This document shows, piece by piece, positions 50,714-62,392 of a DNA stretch of 64,000 nt (positions are counted from its first letter, which is position 1; each line of letters opens with the position of its first letter). The DNA lies in the NCBI GenBank assembly GCA_029747585.1, contig JAPEVF010000234.1, forward strand, positions 1-64,000, given 5' to 3'. Below the pieces are notes generated by a model. It ran no database searches. It saw nothing but the letters and a program-made list of their open reading frames with translations, and was not told where the DNA came from. Source of the stretch: Pleurotus djamor (taxonomy: Eukaryota > Basidiomycota > Agaricomycetes > Agaricales > Pleurotaceae). Position numbers and translations under genes: made by a program.

Positions 50714-50822
50714 AAAGCTGCTTCGAAAACATCCACCCTGAATGATCCACCAAATCGGAGAAAATTCAAGAAAGTTCTCCGAAATTGGTGGATGAGCCAG
50801 GAAGATGTTTTCAAAGCAGCTT
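50714..50822. repeat. Long imperfect hairpin
   Basis: Two arms of about 53 bases (50714-50766 and 50770-50822) are reverse complements at about 41 positions, separated by only a few bases. The outer stem AAGCTGCTT.GAAAACATC is nearly perfect. It lies 19 bases beyond the stop of the coiled-coil gene, so the transcript's 3' UTR would fold into it. Confidence 0.85.
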
Positions 50823-50840
50823 CGGGCGAATTTCCTCGGA

Positions 50841-53282
50841 TCATTGGTCGTGATCAGGTCCACTTGGTCCAAAGTGTATATGGAAAGGCTGAAAAAGGAG
50901 CATCCCTTCCATACAAAGACGCAGAGGCTTCGAGAACTCGCCTCCTAGACCAAAGATACCGCGCACGCTTCCTGAGATGTGCAGCAACTGGAGGTCGAAT
51001 AAACGCAAGGCATACACAAGCGCTTTGCCGACGAAGAGGAGCACACCCCGGTAGAGCCCCTGGGCAACACGGAGTACAACACGAAAGGCGTCCATCAGCC
51101 ATGGGATCGCTTGTGCAACGCAGACGACTGCCTGAATAACCCAGTGGCTCCCTGTGAGTCGCGAACGAAAAAACCAAAGTTTGGATAAATACCTTGATAG
51201 CTGCGCGAAAGGCGTTCTGGTTGAGAGTTTTAAAAAATCGGAGGGCGCCTTTGGCACCGCGTAAAACAACAAACTGGACCCCTAACCGAGTGGCTTCCAG
51301 TGTGGCTTTGGCGGCGTCAAGTCCAGCCTTGGTAGCGAGGTCGGCGGCAGAAAGGGCTTTGTAGGCCGCTACAACCGCTACTTTCCCACTAGCTTTGACC
51401 CCCTCCAAGGCTACCGTTGCTGCTTTATACGCAGCGAGCTTTGCGACGTAGTTGGAAGACGTGAATATGCTCAGTCCCTTCTTCGCATCGGCAACGCGAC
51501 GTTGGGCCGAGTTGATGGAATCGATCATATCTGCTTTGGCCTCGTTAAGGGCGAGCTTAGCCTTCCTGACAGAGCTCTCCCGATGAGCTTGGGCGGCTTC
51601 AACAGAGCTTTGGGCGGTATACATCGCCTGATCAAAGGCTCTCTGCGCCTTTTTGACACCTTCTTGAAGATAATCAATGCCTTCGACGTAGGCACCGATG
51701 ACTTCATTACTCTTCGCAAGGACTTCTAGAATTTGTTGGTGTCGGTTAGAACTGTTCATTTGCGGAGGAAGGGGAGCACGTCGCTGACGCCCTTGCTGGG
51801 ATGACTCGGGTTCGTCGAGGAGACGCGAGGTGGTCGCGCTGAGATAGTGATGGGTACGTTCATCCTCATCGCTGAGGTGTTGGTCTTCGGGGGTGGCTTT
51901 GAATTTACCCTTGCGAAGAAGAGATTCAGAAATCTCGATCACTTCCTCTTGTTCTTCTGTCTCTTCTATACCAACTGAAGTTGGTGGGGTCTCGCCTTCG
52001 CCCACATTCTTCATCATCTGTTCAATAGACTCGTTGAATCGTTTCAGTATACTTTGGTTGAAACGATAATCGTAAACAAAATCGGTATCGCAGATTTTGT
52101 TGAGGGACAATGAGCCAGAGAATCCGGTCTGCAGTTGGGTTTGGAATAAATCCGAGATCTTGGATCGCCTAAGCACAAACATGTAATGTTTATCAGATGG
52201 GTGTAATAGCTTCGGTGAAGGTGAAACAACATACGCGAAGATGTCCAGTCGTGGGCTCGGTAAAACGTCTGCAAGGACACGAATTGTGGACTCAGCCTCC
52301 CCTACGGAGAATCCACAGTCTATAAGCATGTGCTGGACCCAAGGTCCAATCTCGCACTCGACTACTGCTTGGGGCGTAAGAGTCCCCTTAACCATGAGCG
52401 GGCCGAGAGCAAAGTTATCTACAGAGGCGTGAAATGCCACTTTGGTGACTTCCACAGCTGCGGCGGATGTAAAGCGTGCGTTAGCAATTTCCGTGGTTCA
52501 ATGAAGGGGAATGGATTCATTGGGGAGACTCACTGCATGATACCCCGACGCGCTTTCCAAACAAGAGAACCTCCGTCTCCACAGAGGTCCCCTGACCAAA
52601 GTTCAAACTGTTGAAAGCCGCTCCAAAAGGGCTGATTCCAACTTTCAGTCGTTCAATAGCGAAAATATCCCTCGGAAGGTTGGGTGAGGCGGCCCGAATT
52701 GCCTTGGCCACGAGGTCGGCGACATCGCTGATGTCCAAAGAATCGATCTCTACATGAAACAGTGGTCCTATGGAATGTCGCGAATTAGTTGAAGGAGGCA
52801 TGGAAATGATCATGGAGCATACTGGTCAAGTAATCATCGACCGTCAAAGCGACCTGAGCGCCTTGCTCGGTTACCAAAATGCCACTTTGAATTGACATGA
52901 CTGCCCTAAGAACATAGCATTAGACGCTACCTGAATCTCAGTCCAAACCTTACGTTGGATTCCCAGCGACGTATATCGTACATCGGAAACTTTCGAACAA
53001 CCCTGAAATGGCGCCATCCTTCAAAGGGGATGGTATATACACGCTTGCAGTAGCCAAGGAGGAATCCCCGAGCAGGTCACCGCTGGGGATTAGATCTGTT
53101 TGGGGGAACGCGTATGCGAGGCAAGACCTGTTGAGCGTGTCGCATGCAGCTATGAGCCCAGGGCTGATGCGAGGGAGCCGATTGAACTTCAAGTCAGTTA
53201 CTTGGGGGTACTCTTCCAGGATGTCGGAGGGAGGTTGAGAGGGGGATGCACAAGAGCTGTCGGAGATGGTATAGGTTTCCAT
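50841..53282 (-). CDS. Alanine-rich coiled-coil protein of unknown function
   Basis: Six exons (53282-52954, 52905-52823, 52767-52534, 52457-52235, 52168-51193, 51131-50841) are frame-consistent and give 711 residues starting METYTISDSSCASPSQPP. The first ~350 residues alternate hydrophobic strands (YIPSPLKDGAISGLFESFRC, LFHVEIDSLDISDVADLVAK, VTKVAFHASVDNFALGPLMV) and look like repeated beta-sandwich or lipid-binding-like folds. A linker rich in Glu, Ser and Arg follows (EETEEQEEVIEISESLL). The last ~270 residues are helical and Ala/Lys-rich (ALNEAKADMIDSINSAQRRV, AAYKALSAADLATKAGLDAA), then hydrophobic AVVCVAQAIPWLMDAFRVVL, ending SGPDHDQ. No signal peptide is visible. Reading through the last intron gives a longer but nonsense-like tail, so the spliced end at 50841 is preferred. 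I do not know the family. Confidence 0.8.
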
Positions 53283-53744
53283 ACTGATTATTGAGGATGG
53301 TAGACTGAGGAGTCAAAGTAATGGTACTGCTGGGGAGTTCGTGGTCGCTGGTGGGGTCGCAGTCGGGGTTAAATCATCCCTTCTTATTGAAGGCATGGAT
53401 ATGAATTTCGGTGACGATGCGCAGATTATCGAGCTTTCTCGGTTTTATCAGTGAACTTGCCAAGTTACCCGCAGTATTCATTTTGATGCAGTACAGTGCA
53501 CAATGCACGAGGGCGGAGAAGCTTCTTCAACGCCAACAAAATGGAGCGAAGTCACCATATAAACGCCCTGGAGAACTCGCCCGCAGCGAAAATGAAAGGC
53601 ACCGACGAGGTCGACGGAGATTTAAATAGTACCGGGTGTGCCTCCAGCTTGAGGCTTCATCTGCATAAGATAGAGGTTACGGAGGGATATACACTAGGAT
53701 TATAGCTGCGGATAGATACTGAGATCAAATATACACTGACAAAA
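53283..53744. other. Intergenic region
   Basis: This 462-base gap holds the promoter of the coiled-coil gene and the 3' end of the condensin gene. TTTAAATA-type and CATATAAA strings occur near 53553-53630, too far from 53282 to be confident TATA boxes. Confidence 0.5.
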
Positions 53745-56700
53745 TCATTCTTCTTCGTCGTCCTCTTCCACAGGCGCTGCTTTCTTCCTGGAAGCTGGAG
53801 GTTGTATGATTAGAGGATGCTCAGGACAGAGCGAAGATAGGCAACATACACTTCCTTGTGGCTTTCTTCTTCTTCTTCTGAGCTCGCTGTTCCAAGGCTT
53901 TATCCTCTTCGCCTTGGCGCCTGTATTCTTGGAGCATCTACGAAGAATGTGAAGCAACATGGCTAGTGATATGACCTAGACCACTCACGCTCTCGAATTC
54001 GTTGAGTTCGGTATCCGGTTTATTCGCCGATTTGTTGAGCCGAGCCTTGTGAAGTATAGTTCGTTATTGGTTGAAGGGCAGATGCAACAAGGTACTAACC
54101 TTCTGGAGGATCTCTACAAATCTCTCAGACACCCCCTCTTCATGCAGCTTATCGCGGTATAGAGGGAAGCCTTCAATGAGTTTCTTGACTGAACGCTCTG
54201 ACTTGAAGGGTAACAAGGAAAGGCAAAACGCGATATCACGCCATTGCCGAGCATCGTCGGTCAACCTAAATCGCTGGCAAAGCTTCTCGACGATGTTCTC
54301 TGCTTGTTTTTCCTGGGGCGCGGGCCAATTGAGGGGAACGGCTAAGTGGTGCAGAGCAGAAGACATACCTTCTCAATAAAGGTGAAGATGTAACGCAAGG
54401 TGCTTTGGAAGGTTTCTTCGTCCACAGCATGTTCACCACTGGACAGATGACTGATCACTGTTTCATTATCAACAAGCTGGCAACATTCCATGGCTAACGA
54501 GCACTTACCGTCTGGCAGATTGTTGTATATCGCATTATCTTTCGTAGCGAGTTCGGTGAAGAACAACTTCGCTAGATCGGCGATACGCGTATCCTTGTCC
54601 TCTAAGCACTTCGCCATCTCCCCGAGCTGGCCCTTGACTTTGATCATGCCGTTCAGGATTAGATGCGTCAAGACCATCAGAGTATTCTTCTTGACAGCGA
54701 TGTTTTCGTCAGAAAGACCTTTGTAGAGCTCGTTGCTGTTCTCATCGATGATGTTACTGAACGAGACAGCAACATCGCCAAGGGCGATGACGAGGTTGCT
54801 GCGAAGATCAGGATCTTTAGAAACCTCAAGGATCTTGAAGAGGAGGTGATGGTGATTGTCACAGAACTGGGAACTAACACACAGGAACTTGCTCAACGAG
54901 AGGGTGGCAGCGGCACGTAACGTCCGGTTCTGTCAAGACAAGTTCAGTGGCTGGGACGAATAAGTGCGCAGCGGAGCACTGACCTTGAACTTCTGAGGAC
55001 TGCCGCAGATATGAACTAGCATCGGACCGAAGACGGCCAACAATGAATGAGGACCATACAATAGCTCGCTTTCACGAACTTCGGCAACACGATCACCGAT
55101 CTCGTCTTCGGCATTCCCTGCGACCTGGTCGAGTTCTTCCGCATTACTGGCTTTCTGGGCAGCATTCCCACCAGCGGCCGCTTTCTCGGCTGATTAAAGC
55201 CCTCAGCTATGGATACGCAAGGCGTTTGATGAACTCAACGTACCGGCATGTCTCTCATCTTTCTGACGTTTCCATTCTCGCTCTACGAGTTCAAGGAAGG
55301 CAATTTGCTTGATGGCAACATGCCCAACAACGAAGAGCAACTTCGCCAACTCAAAGGCGTCTCCCGTGTCTTTGGAGTGTTGGTCAGGGTTTTGCGACGC
55401 TCCCTGAGTATGGTCAGCAGGATCGGACTTTGAGGCTTCATCTTCATCCATAGCATCGGGATCTTTCTCATTCCCAGGTTGCTCCATGTTCGAATCTTCG
55501 GCTTCATTGGGGGCCTGTTGCGAAGATGGCTTGCTGAGGGCTTGTCGAGCGAGATGCTTGATGATAGCGCTGCATAGTGTGTCCGGGTGGTCGCCTAGTG
55601 CATAAATAGTGTTGATGATCTGTTCCGCGAGTCCAAACCATTCTTTCGATCGACAAGGTGCTTGGATGAAGCTCTGAAGTTTCTGGAAGATGGCATTATC
55701 CATTTCTAGGCGAAGGGTTTTGTCCTGAAGCGACCCTAGAGACCCAGGCTAAGTGAGGGGATGACTACGAGAACGGAGGACGACCAACCTTTGACCTTCT
55801 TCGCGCTTCCGTTGAGACGTTGGAGGGCTACGCAAGAATAACGTGCCAATGTGATATCAAGCTATAAAACTGGCGTCAGCCTCGACACAAACACAATCAG
55901 AACGAACTACCTTTCCTAGGCGTCCGAGGCCAACTTTGAGGATAGTATCAACGTGGTCCGTGACGACGGCTCTTTTCGCGAGAGCAAGCATTCCGATGAT
56001 GATGATTGCACCGCGTCTCTGGGCCTTGGGAAGATGATGTGTGGAGGCTATATATCAACCATAAGGTTTGACGACTCCCCTACAAAGGCTTGGACTCACT
56101 GTACACTTGCCAGAGCTTAGCGATCACAGCTTCATCGATATGATTTTCCTCCATCAAGGCCTTCATCATTTCTTCAAGACTAGTCAACTCAGCGAGTGTT
56201 GCATTGTAAGTCAACCTTATAACACGACCATCGTGAGTTGAGTTCACAGGAGGACGAGATACTAACTCAATAAAATTCTTGGCTATGCGATTGATCTGGG
56301 ACTTGGCATCCATGTTGGGCTGATCGTCGATATACATAACCCGGTAGCATTCAAGGAGGCGAGAGCGGACACTTTTGAGCTCCTTTCCATCTTCAGATGT
56401 AGAATTGTTGTCCTTCGACCAGATCAAGTGTAACATCTTCTTGACTCCAGGCTGGCAGACACATAACATAGTCAGAAGCGTGAGGGGGATAGATGGACAC
56501 GAAAACTCACATCCGCTGGCAACTTGTAGTCATGAGCAACACGGAAGAAGTCCATCGCTTCAAGAACCTCGGCTTTATTAGTCGAACCCAGCAATTGACA
56601 GATTGTGTCCATCGCGCCTTCCACTTGGTTGATGAACTGGAGAGCATCGGCGAAGAACTTCTTCTGGAGCTGCTTCCTCGCCAAATCGTCCCCGTCGAGG

Positions 56701-58615
56701 GCGGCAAGCACAGCGGTTTCTTTAGAGAACGCGGCGATATCGAGCTCAGATTTGCGTGGCCCAGCTTTCTTTTTCTTCTTTGGTTTCTTCTTCGGCGTGT
56801 CGGGGTTTGCGTCATCAGAGAACAAAGAGTCGGCGTCGTCGACATCCATAGAATACTCGTCCCTACTAGACGAGTCAGTTACGCCGGGAGTAGACTCTGG
56901 AATGTGGTTGTACGAACCTCTTTGACCTATCGTCGTCACTTTCATCCTCTTCGTCGTTTCCATCGTCTTCACGTTCAGTGTCGCCACCATCGCCACCCTC
57001 CTCTTGAGTTTCCTCGCCATCACGTACGACAGCGTCTCCCACAGCTTCGACGGCCGCCAACTCCTCTTTGAGGTCGGCGTAGCCCTTCTCCCATTCAGCC
57101 AGTTCAAGATAACCACCGTTCATAAGTCCAAACGGATGCGTCTCGATTAATTTGGTCATGAGGGCGACAGCTGACTTGCGCACGATACTCGACTTGTCAT
57201 CAAGCGCACCAATGGCCGCGTTGGTCATCTGCGGACGCTGTAGCGGAAGACGACGTCCCGTCTTACATATCCTTGAAAATACGGCAAGGACTTTCGTGCG
57301 AACGTAGGACGAGATATCCATCATGCGTGAGACTAGAGGATCAAAGAGAGCTTGGAGAATGTTCCCTCGGGGGGATTCCTCTTCCGAGAGGATATCATTG
57401 ATAATGTAGTAGATAACTTCAATCATGGCTACACGCATGGGATAGGCCTAGACGAGTCATGAGTAGGAAGGCATGGACGTGATTGATAGAGTAACCAACC
57501 TCAGAGTCCAGATGAACCTGAAGAATAGGCATTTGCTTGAGCACAAGCTTGGGAAGCAGTTCGGCATACTTGATGAGAAACTTCGACATAGTTCTTGGAC
57601 CTTTCGTATCTTGGGCGTTAAAAGTTGTCGACGATATCTCTCTCAGCATGTCATCCCCAAGCTGATTATGATCTAGTTGAGTCGACAAGAGGTGCAAGAT
57701 TTCGGCAGTGTACTCAGAGAGATGCTCGTGGAACTGAAGATTCTGCATCATGTTGATACGAGCAGCGGGTCCATGATTGTGGTGCTTGACAGCCAGAGCA
57801 ACGACTTGGAAGACGCCCTCGCGGGTCTTGAGAGTCTTCATGTAATGTTCATTCTCCATGATGTAGTAAGCGGGGCGCGTGAGACAGCTAAGGCCACAGA
57901 AAGGGTAAGTTGAGCGGAAGGATTAGAGGCGAACTGAGAATACTGACGTCACGAAGTGATCCCTACTTGAAGTCGTCGACCAAATGCGCGAAATTGTGAG
58001 CTTCTTCAAAATGAGTGCGATAGTGTTGAGAACATTGGGAACTTGGTCGGTCCAGTCCCAAGATTCGGATTTCCCTGCAAGACGAGCGTTTCGCGCCGCA
58101 CCAGCTTTTCCACCTCGTCCTCTCTTAGCCTTGGGCGCCGGCGCACCTTCGTCGTTTTCCTCTGAGCCCTTGACTTTTTCGGATGACGTTACAAACCAAA
58201 ACAGGAGAAAGGCGAATCTCTCCATCGCCTCTTTGTGGTTCCCAAAGCTATCTTGGTCATCCTGGTCGATCGCGCGTCGTGCATTGTTTGATTGGTTCTG
58301 AATACCCGAAAGGATAGAATCCAAAAGTTTGCTCATCAATGGAGCCGGCACCGACTCTGAATGCTTGAGTAGACTCCTAAACACATCAAAGACTTCGTCT
58401 TCCAAGATCGCGTCCGAAGATTCAGCTAAGGGGTCAATGGCACCTAGGAAAATGATACATCAGCCAGAACAAGGGAATGCAAAACGTTACGAGTTCCTAC
58501 CATCGAGTAATGCCCCAATGTTTTCATTTTGAGGATCGTGTTCATTGGGAATGGCGTAATCATCCCCTTTCACAATAGCCTCGGTCTCGTCTTGAAGCGA
58601 GAATGTGTCGCTCAT
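53745..58615 (-). CDS. cnd1: Condensin complex subunit 1 (CAP-D2/Cnd1)
   Basis: Condensin compacts mitotic chromosomes; this non-SMC HEAT-repeat subunit binds the kleisin and DNA in the nucleus. The start at 58615 reads MSDTFSLQDETEAIVKGDDY. Many exons follow, separated by ~50-base introns; I estimate roughly 1,300 residues, near the family's length. The N-terminal Cnd1 region shows EHYMKTLKTREGVFQVVALA and YAELLPKLVLKQMPILQVHL. The middle has PYTHPFGLMNGGYLELAEWE-type sequence (57130-57070) and an acidic stretch. The C-terminal Cnd1 domain (54896-54342) is diagnostic: RSNLVIALGDVAVSFSNIID, LYKGLSDENIAVKKNTLMVL, GQLGEMAKCLEDKDTRIADL, AKLFFTELATKDNAIYNNLP. The tail is a Lys-rich segment (QKKKKKATRK) and ends EEDDEEE. 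Internal exon edges were not all resolved, but family identity is very secure. Confidence 0.93.
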
Positions 58616-58775
58616 GCGTGAAATAGAGGATCGCGAGGAAAGCGAGATGAGGGAGTCTCAGTCAAGGTAACTTCGAGTTGGTTCATGTAGTGGAGTTCGC
58701 GACGCGACGCGCATGTGATCGTGGGAATGAGACGAGGAGGCGCTCAGGTAAATGTGAAGGGGAAGACATTGTGTG

Positions 58776-58849
58776 GGCCGACTAGCTCAGCTGGTTAGAG
58801 CGTCGTGCTAATAACGCGAAGGTCTTGGGTTCGATCCCCACGTTGGCCA
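58776..58849 (+). tRNA. tRNA-Ile (anticodon AAU)
   Basis: The 74 bases fold as a tRNA: acceptor stem GGCCGAC with GTTGGCC (one G-U), D-arm GCTC...GAGC, anticodon stem TCGTG/CGCGA around loop CTAATAA (anticodon AAT, read AAU in RNA), variable AGGTC, T-loop TTCGATC, discriminator A. The outermost T-stem pair is T-C, a mismatch. There is no intron. It stands 160 bases upstream of the condensin start, on the opposite strand. Confidence 0.95.
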
Positions 58850-59098
58850 TCTCACCTGGGTCGCATTTTTATGCTTTCCATCCAAGTCGATTGACAGTGG
58901 TTGACTTGCAAGTTGCCGCACGATTTAGAAACGGTCTCTAGATCTAAGTATTTTCCTAATCCGAAGCTCAGGCGGTCGCCAACATGCTTTTGCAGATTTT
59001 CCCTGGAAGGGGGGTCGACCCCCTGGCAAACTTACGTATGACATTCACAGCGAGATGAAGTTAATTAATTACATCTGAAGCAGTCAACATTATGGTCA

Positions 59099-61490
59099 TC
59101 ATAGTCGAACAGGCTTGATGATCATAGGTAACACGTTTCCTGCCTGGGGATTATTCTTGAGGACAGGCCTTTGAACGATCATCGACTTCTTCGAGATCTC
59201 CGATGCTGGAACGGCCAATTCAAATTCAAATGCCCGAACGAGTGTGAATAAGAGTGCCTTCATCCTGGAAATAAAGCATTACAGCGACCCATCTTGAAAA
59301 CGGCGATTAAACTATACTCACTCAACCAAGGAAAATCGATACCCAATACAGGCACGAGAACCTCCCAAGAAGGTCAATTGGTTACTCCACACGCCGGGGA
59401 TGGCGCTAGAAGCTTGCGGTGGATTAAGCCAACGATCGGGCCTGTTCGAATGTAGCAAATCAGTCACCATACGTGGTTAACAATCTTAGGAAGCGAAATA
59501 CTTAAACTCAAGGGCGTCTTCACCCCAAATTGGCTCAAAGGTGTTCGTGGATGCAATCGGCAACATGATGATTTGCCCAGTCTTGACTCTAAGGTGGACA
59601 AATGAGTAATTGGAAGTAGGGGAAATTGATAGCGTTTTTCCCACTGACTGGATTGTGTGATGGACAGCGCCATGGACATCCGTCACTGGTTGACTGAGAG
59701 GGATGATATCATCGGCAGCAGCAGAGCGAGCGACCATTGGGACAGGGGAATGAACTCGTAGTGCTTCGCGTACGACACGGTCGAGGTATGGGAGAGAGTT
59801 AAGCTCATCCATGGAAGGCTTTTCAGTGGGCAAGGATAGTAGTTCTTCGCGAAGGGTGGATTGTATTTCGGGGTATTGAGAAAGCGAGAAAAGGGCCCAT
59901 GTTGTGGCAGTACTAGTGGTCTCATGACCCGCAACGATAAATGTTGGGATTTCTATACCAAAGGTGCATCAGCATGTAGCGAATTACCAGTAATTAGATA
60001 GACGTACGCGCCAGCACGTCTTCGTCATTGAGTTTGGACGACTCGGGGATGTCGTCCGATGTATTCGCCCTGACAAGAAGGGAAAGGAGATTCCGAGATT
60101 TCAGGTCGTGTACGGAGTCTTTATGGTCCCCATTCCGTGATTGTGCGACGGCGGCTTTACTCGATGTCAGGAGCTCAGTTCCAATACGGCGCATGACAGA
60201 CTGAGCATTGTCGGTAACAAGGTCACTTGACGTCCTCTTCATTTCCCCAATGATTATCATATATAAATGTGTGAGCGAAGCACTCACGATTGAATACAAG
60301 ATGGGGAAAAAGAATCGTAGGACCATGAGAAGACGATTTTGTCGACCAGCTTGGAAGATGGTTGAGAAGGCTTGGTTGAGTTCGTTTGGTTCATCGCTCT
60401 TTAACGTGTTAAATGAATAATTAAAACCTAGGTCATTGGTGAGCGAAGGTCAGTGTGTCAAGTAGGAATAGCCCTTACCGGCAAGACCGATGACATCGAG
60501 TGTCATTCGACCTAGCCAAGAAAGGACTTCGACATTTCCAGTGCCGCCCTCTTTCGAAGCTTGTTCAAGCCATCTATCACGTAGCTACGATATGATGTTA
60601 TTTCAGCGGTCGGACCAAGGAGAAGCTGACATACGACATTACCTCAATTGATTTGTCTACGAATATGGCGGTTAGATCTCGTATCTGTGCAGGTCCAAAT
60701 GCGGGGTTCTATTATGAATACATCCTCCCCGACAATCAGCTATTGTCTACGATTCGACTCAACGGATGATGGCGTACCATGACTTTGCGCTTTGAGGGAT
60801 GAACGTTGAATGGTTGGCAGGGTCAGGAGTGATGTGCTTCAACTCGAATCGATATTTACCTGTTTCTTATGGTCTTCTCCTACAGATGAGAAACACACAA
60901 GCGTGAGCTTGACTGGTATCACGTCGAAGGCTTGGGCTCACCCTCCGCGACTAGAACACCTACGGAATTCTAGTTAAGTACCTCCGATGTGAAAGTGGAA
61001 AACGAAGAGCGACTTGCCCGGACCAACGATTCGTGCAAGGCTTTGTCTGCCCATAAGGGGACGTTCGTAGAGATCACCACTCATGAGGATATGGTTCTGT
61101 GCCTTCGTGTCAAGTGTAAACAAGCGACAGGTCTATGGATGGACTGAGTCTCAGCACATTTGAGCGAATCGAGATGGAACATACCCCTAGTGGCCCTTTG
61201 ACCTGGAATGTCGCGCCATATCTAGCGATCCATTTGTCCGCCGTGGTGTACTAATAACGGTGCAACAATATAATGGTCAGAGAATTGGACAAGAAGCGCC
61301 GAAGCATGGTTCGTACATCATCAAATATTTCTCGTACGTTTCCAAACAGGTAGTTTGAATTGGGTGGACCAGGAAGACGTCGCACAGGGGAAGTCAGGTT
61401 GCCATAGATGGAGATTAAGAGCTTAAGAGCGCCAAAGGCCGCGATTCCGGCGGCCGTAGTGACTGCAATTTGTGTAGCGGTAGCATTCAT
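59099..61490 (-). CDS. Cytochrome P450 monooxygenase
   Basis: The ATG at 61490 ([15 protein letters not shown]) gives a hydrophobic ER anchor, then the proline hinge [15 protein letters not shown]. An upstream TTG extends the frame but is not a normal start. P450 landmarks in order: [52 protein letters not shown] split by two introns (C-helix region); I-helix [12 protein letters not shown] (about 59940-59905); K-helix EALR within [11 protein letters not shown] (59790-59740); PDRW; and heme loop [10 protein letters not shown] (about 59375-59345) with the axial Cys. The last exon ends [12 protein letters not shown] at 59099. There are at least ten short introns, and all key residues are present, so the enzyme is likely active. 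It uses reductase-supplied electrons to oxidise an unknown substrate, in the ER membrane. I do not assign a CYP family. Confidence 0.93.
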
Positions 61491-61540
61491 GTTCAAGGGT
61501 GACCAACGAGGGGATGCTGGATGTAAGTGGACAGGGGACC

Positions 61541-61550
61541 ATATTTATAT
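61541..61550 (-). promoter_or_regulatory. TATA-like element of the P450 gene
   Basis: The minus strand reads ATATAAATAT about 51 bases before the ATG at 61490, a normal core-promoter distance in fungi. Confidence 0.55.
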
Positions 61551-62392
61551 GTCATGTCGTGGGGTTATGTCCTAAAAATATGTTTGATGGCTTAAGTGAC
61601 CAGTCGGGGAAGCCGACGGCGTGGCTTCGGGAAGGCTTCAGTGCGTGGTTCGTCGGCTTCGTTCACGCTCGAACGATTTGCTCTTTTATGTCGTTTTATT
61701 TGTAGTCGAAACGGGATTGTATGTCCAGTTGTGTGGAAGGAGGAATTGGAATTTACTCAACTCCCTTTCTCCTATTACTCAGAATATAGGGGATGTTTTA
61801 GGAGCAAATTCAGAAACCTGCTTACAGTTGGCTCCTGGTTAGCTCACAGCCGTTCTACCGCGTTTCGGCCAAGCTTCCAAGTAATCAGGCCTGAGTAAGG
61901 CGTCATGATTTCATCCTTTGTTCATCCTACGGAATCCATGCACAAGCAGCGTGAGTACCACTTCATTGTTACTCCATTTTGCGTCGTTTTCCGAGAGGAT
62001 AACTTCTCTCTTTCTACTTGGTATGCACCTGGTTATCGAAGTCTCCACGCGTGAGCTCAGATACGATTGGATGAAATCAAACTCACCAGGTTGTGTATAC
62101 TCGCTTGTAGTTCCCAATATTCTATGATGTCTCATATCAGATAAGATAATGATTATCCTACTTCCGGTTTCATTTCATTTTGCCGCCGTGCCTCACGCGC
62201 CCCACCGAGATGTTACCGAAAAGTTCCCTCATTGGTAGCTCGCGCCGCATATTCTGCGCCCTGATGCAGCCCTTTCAATACAGCTCATCATGCGGACGAC
62301 TACCTCCCTGGAGTTAAAAGTTTGAAATCTGACCCAAAGCCTTCTTCGAATCCCCCGAGCCGTCTTACACACGTTGGTATTTGCGCTTCGAC
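61551..62392. other. Divergent intergenic region
   Basis: This 840-base stretch lies between the divergently transcribed P450 and the secreted Cys-rich candidate and should hold both promoters. Overlapping frames on both strands (about 60-100 codons) are unconvincing. No clear TATA box for the plus-strand gene was seen. Confidence 0.45.

Noticed and set aside
50854..51192. Read-through C-terminus of the coiled-coil gene
   Set aside because: The frame is open but the peptide turns Cys/Arg-rich and unlike the rest; splicing 51192-51132 gives a hydrophobic, protein-like tail in frame.
61494..61496. Upstream TTG as the P450 start
   Set aside because: Nuclear fungal genes rarely start at TTG; ATG at 61490 is two codons later and lies well placed behind the TATA-like element.
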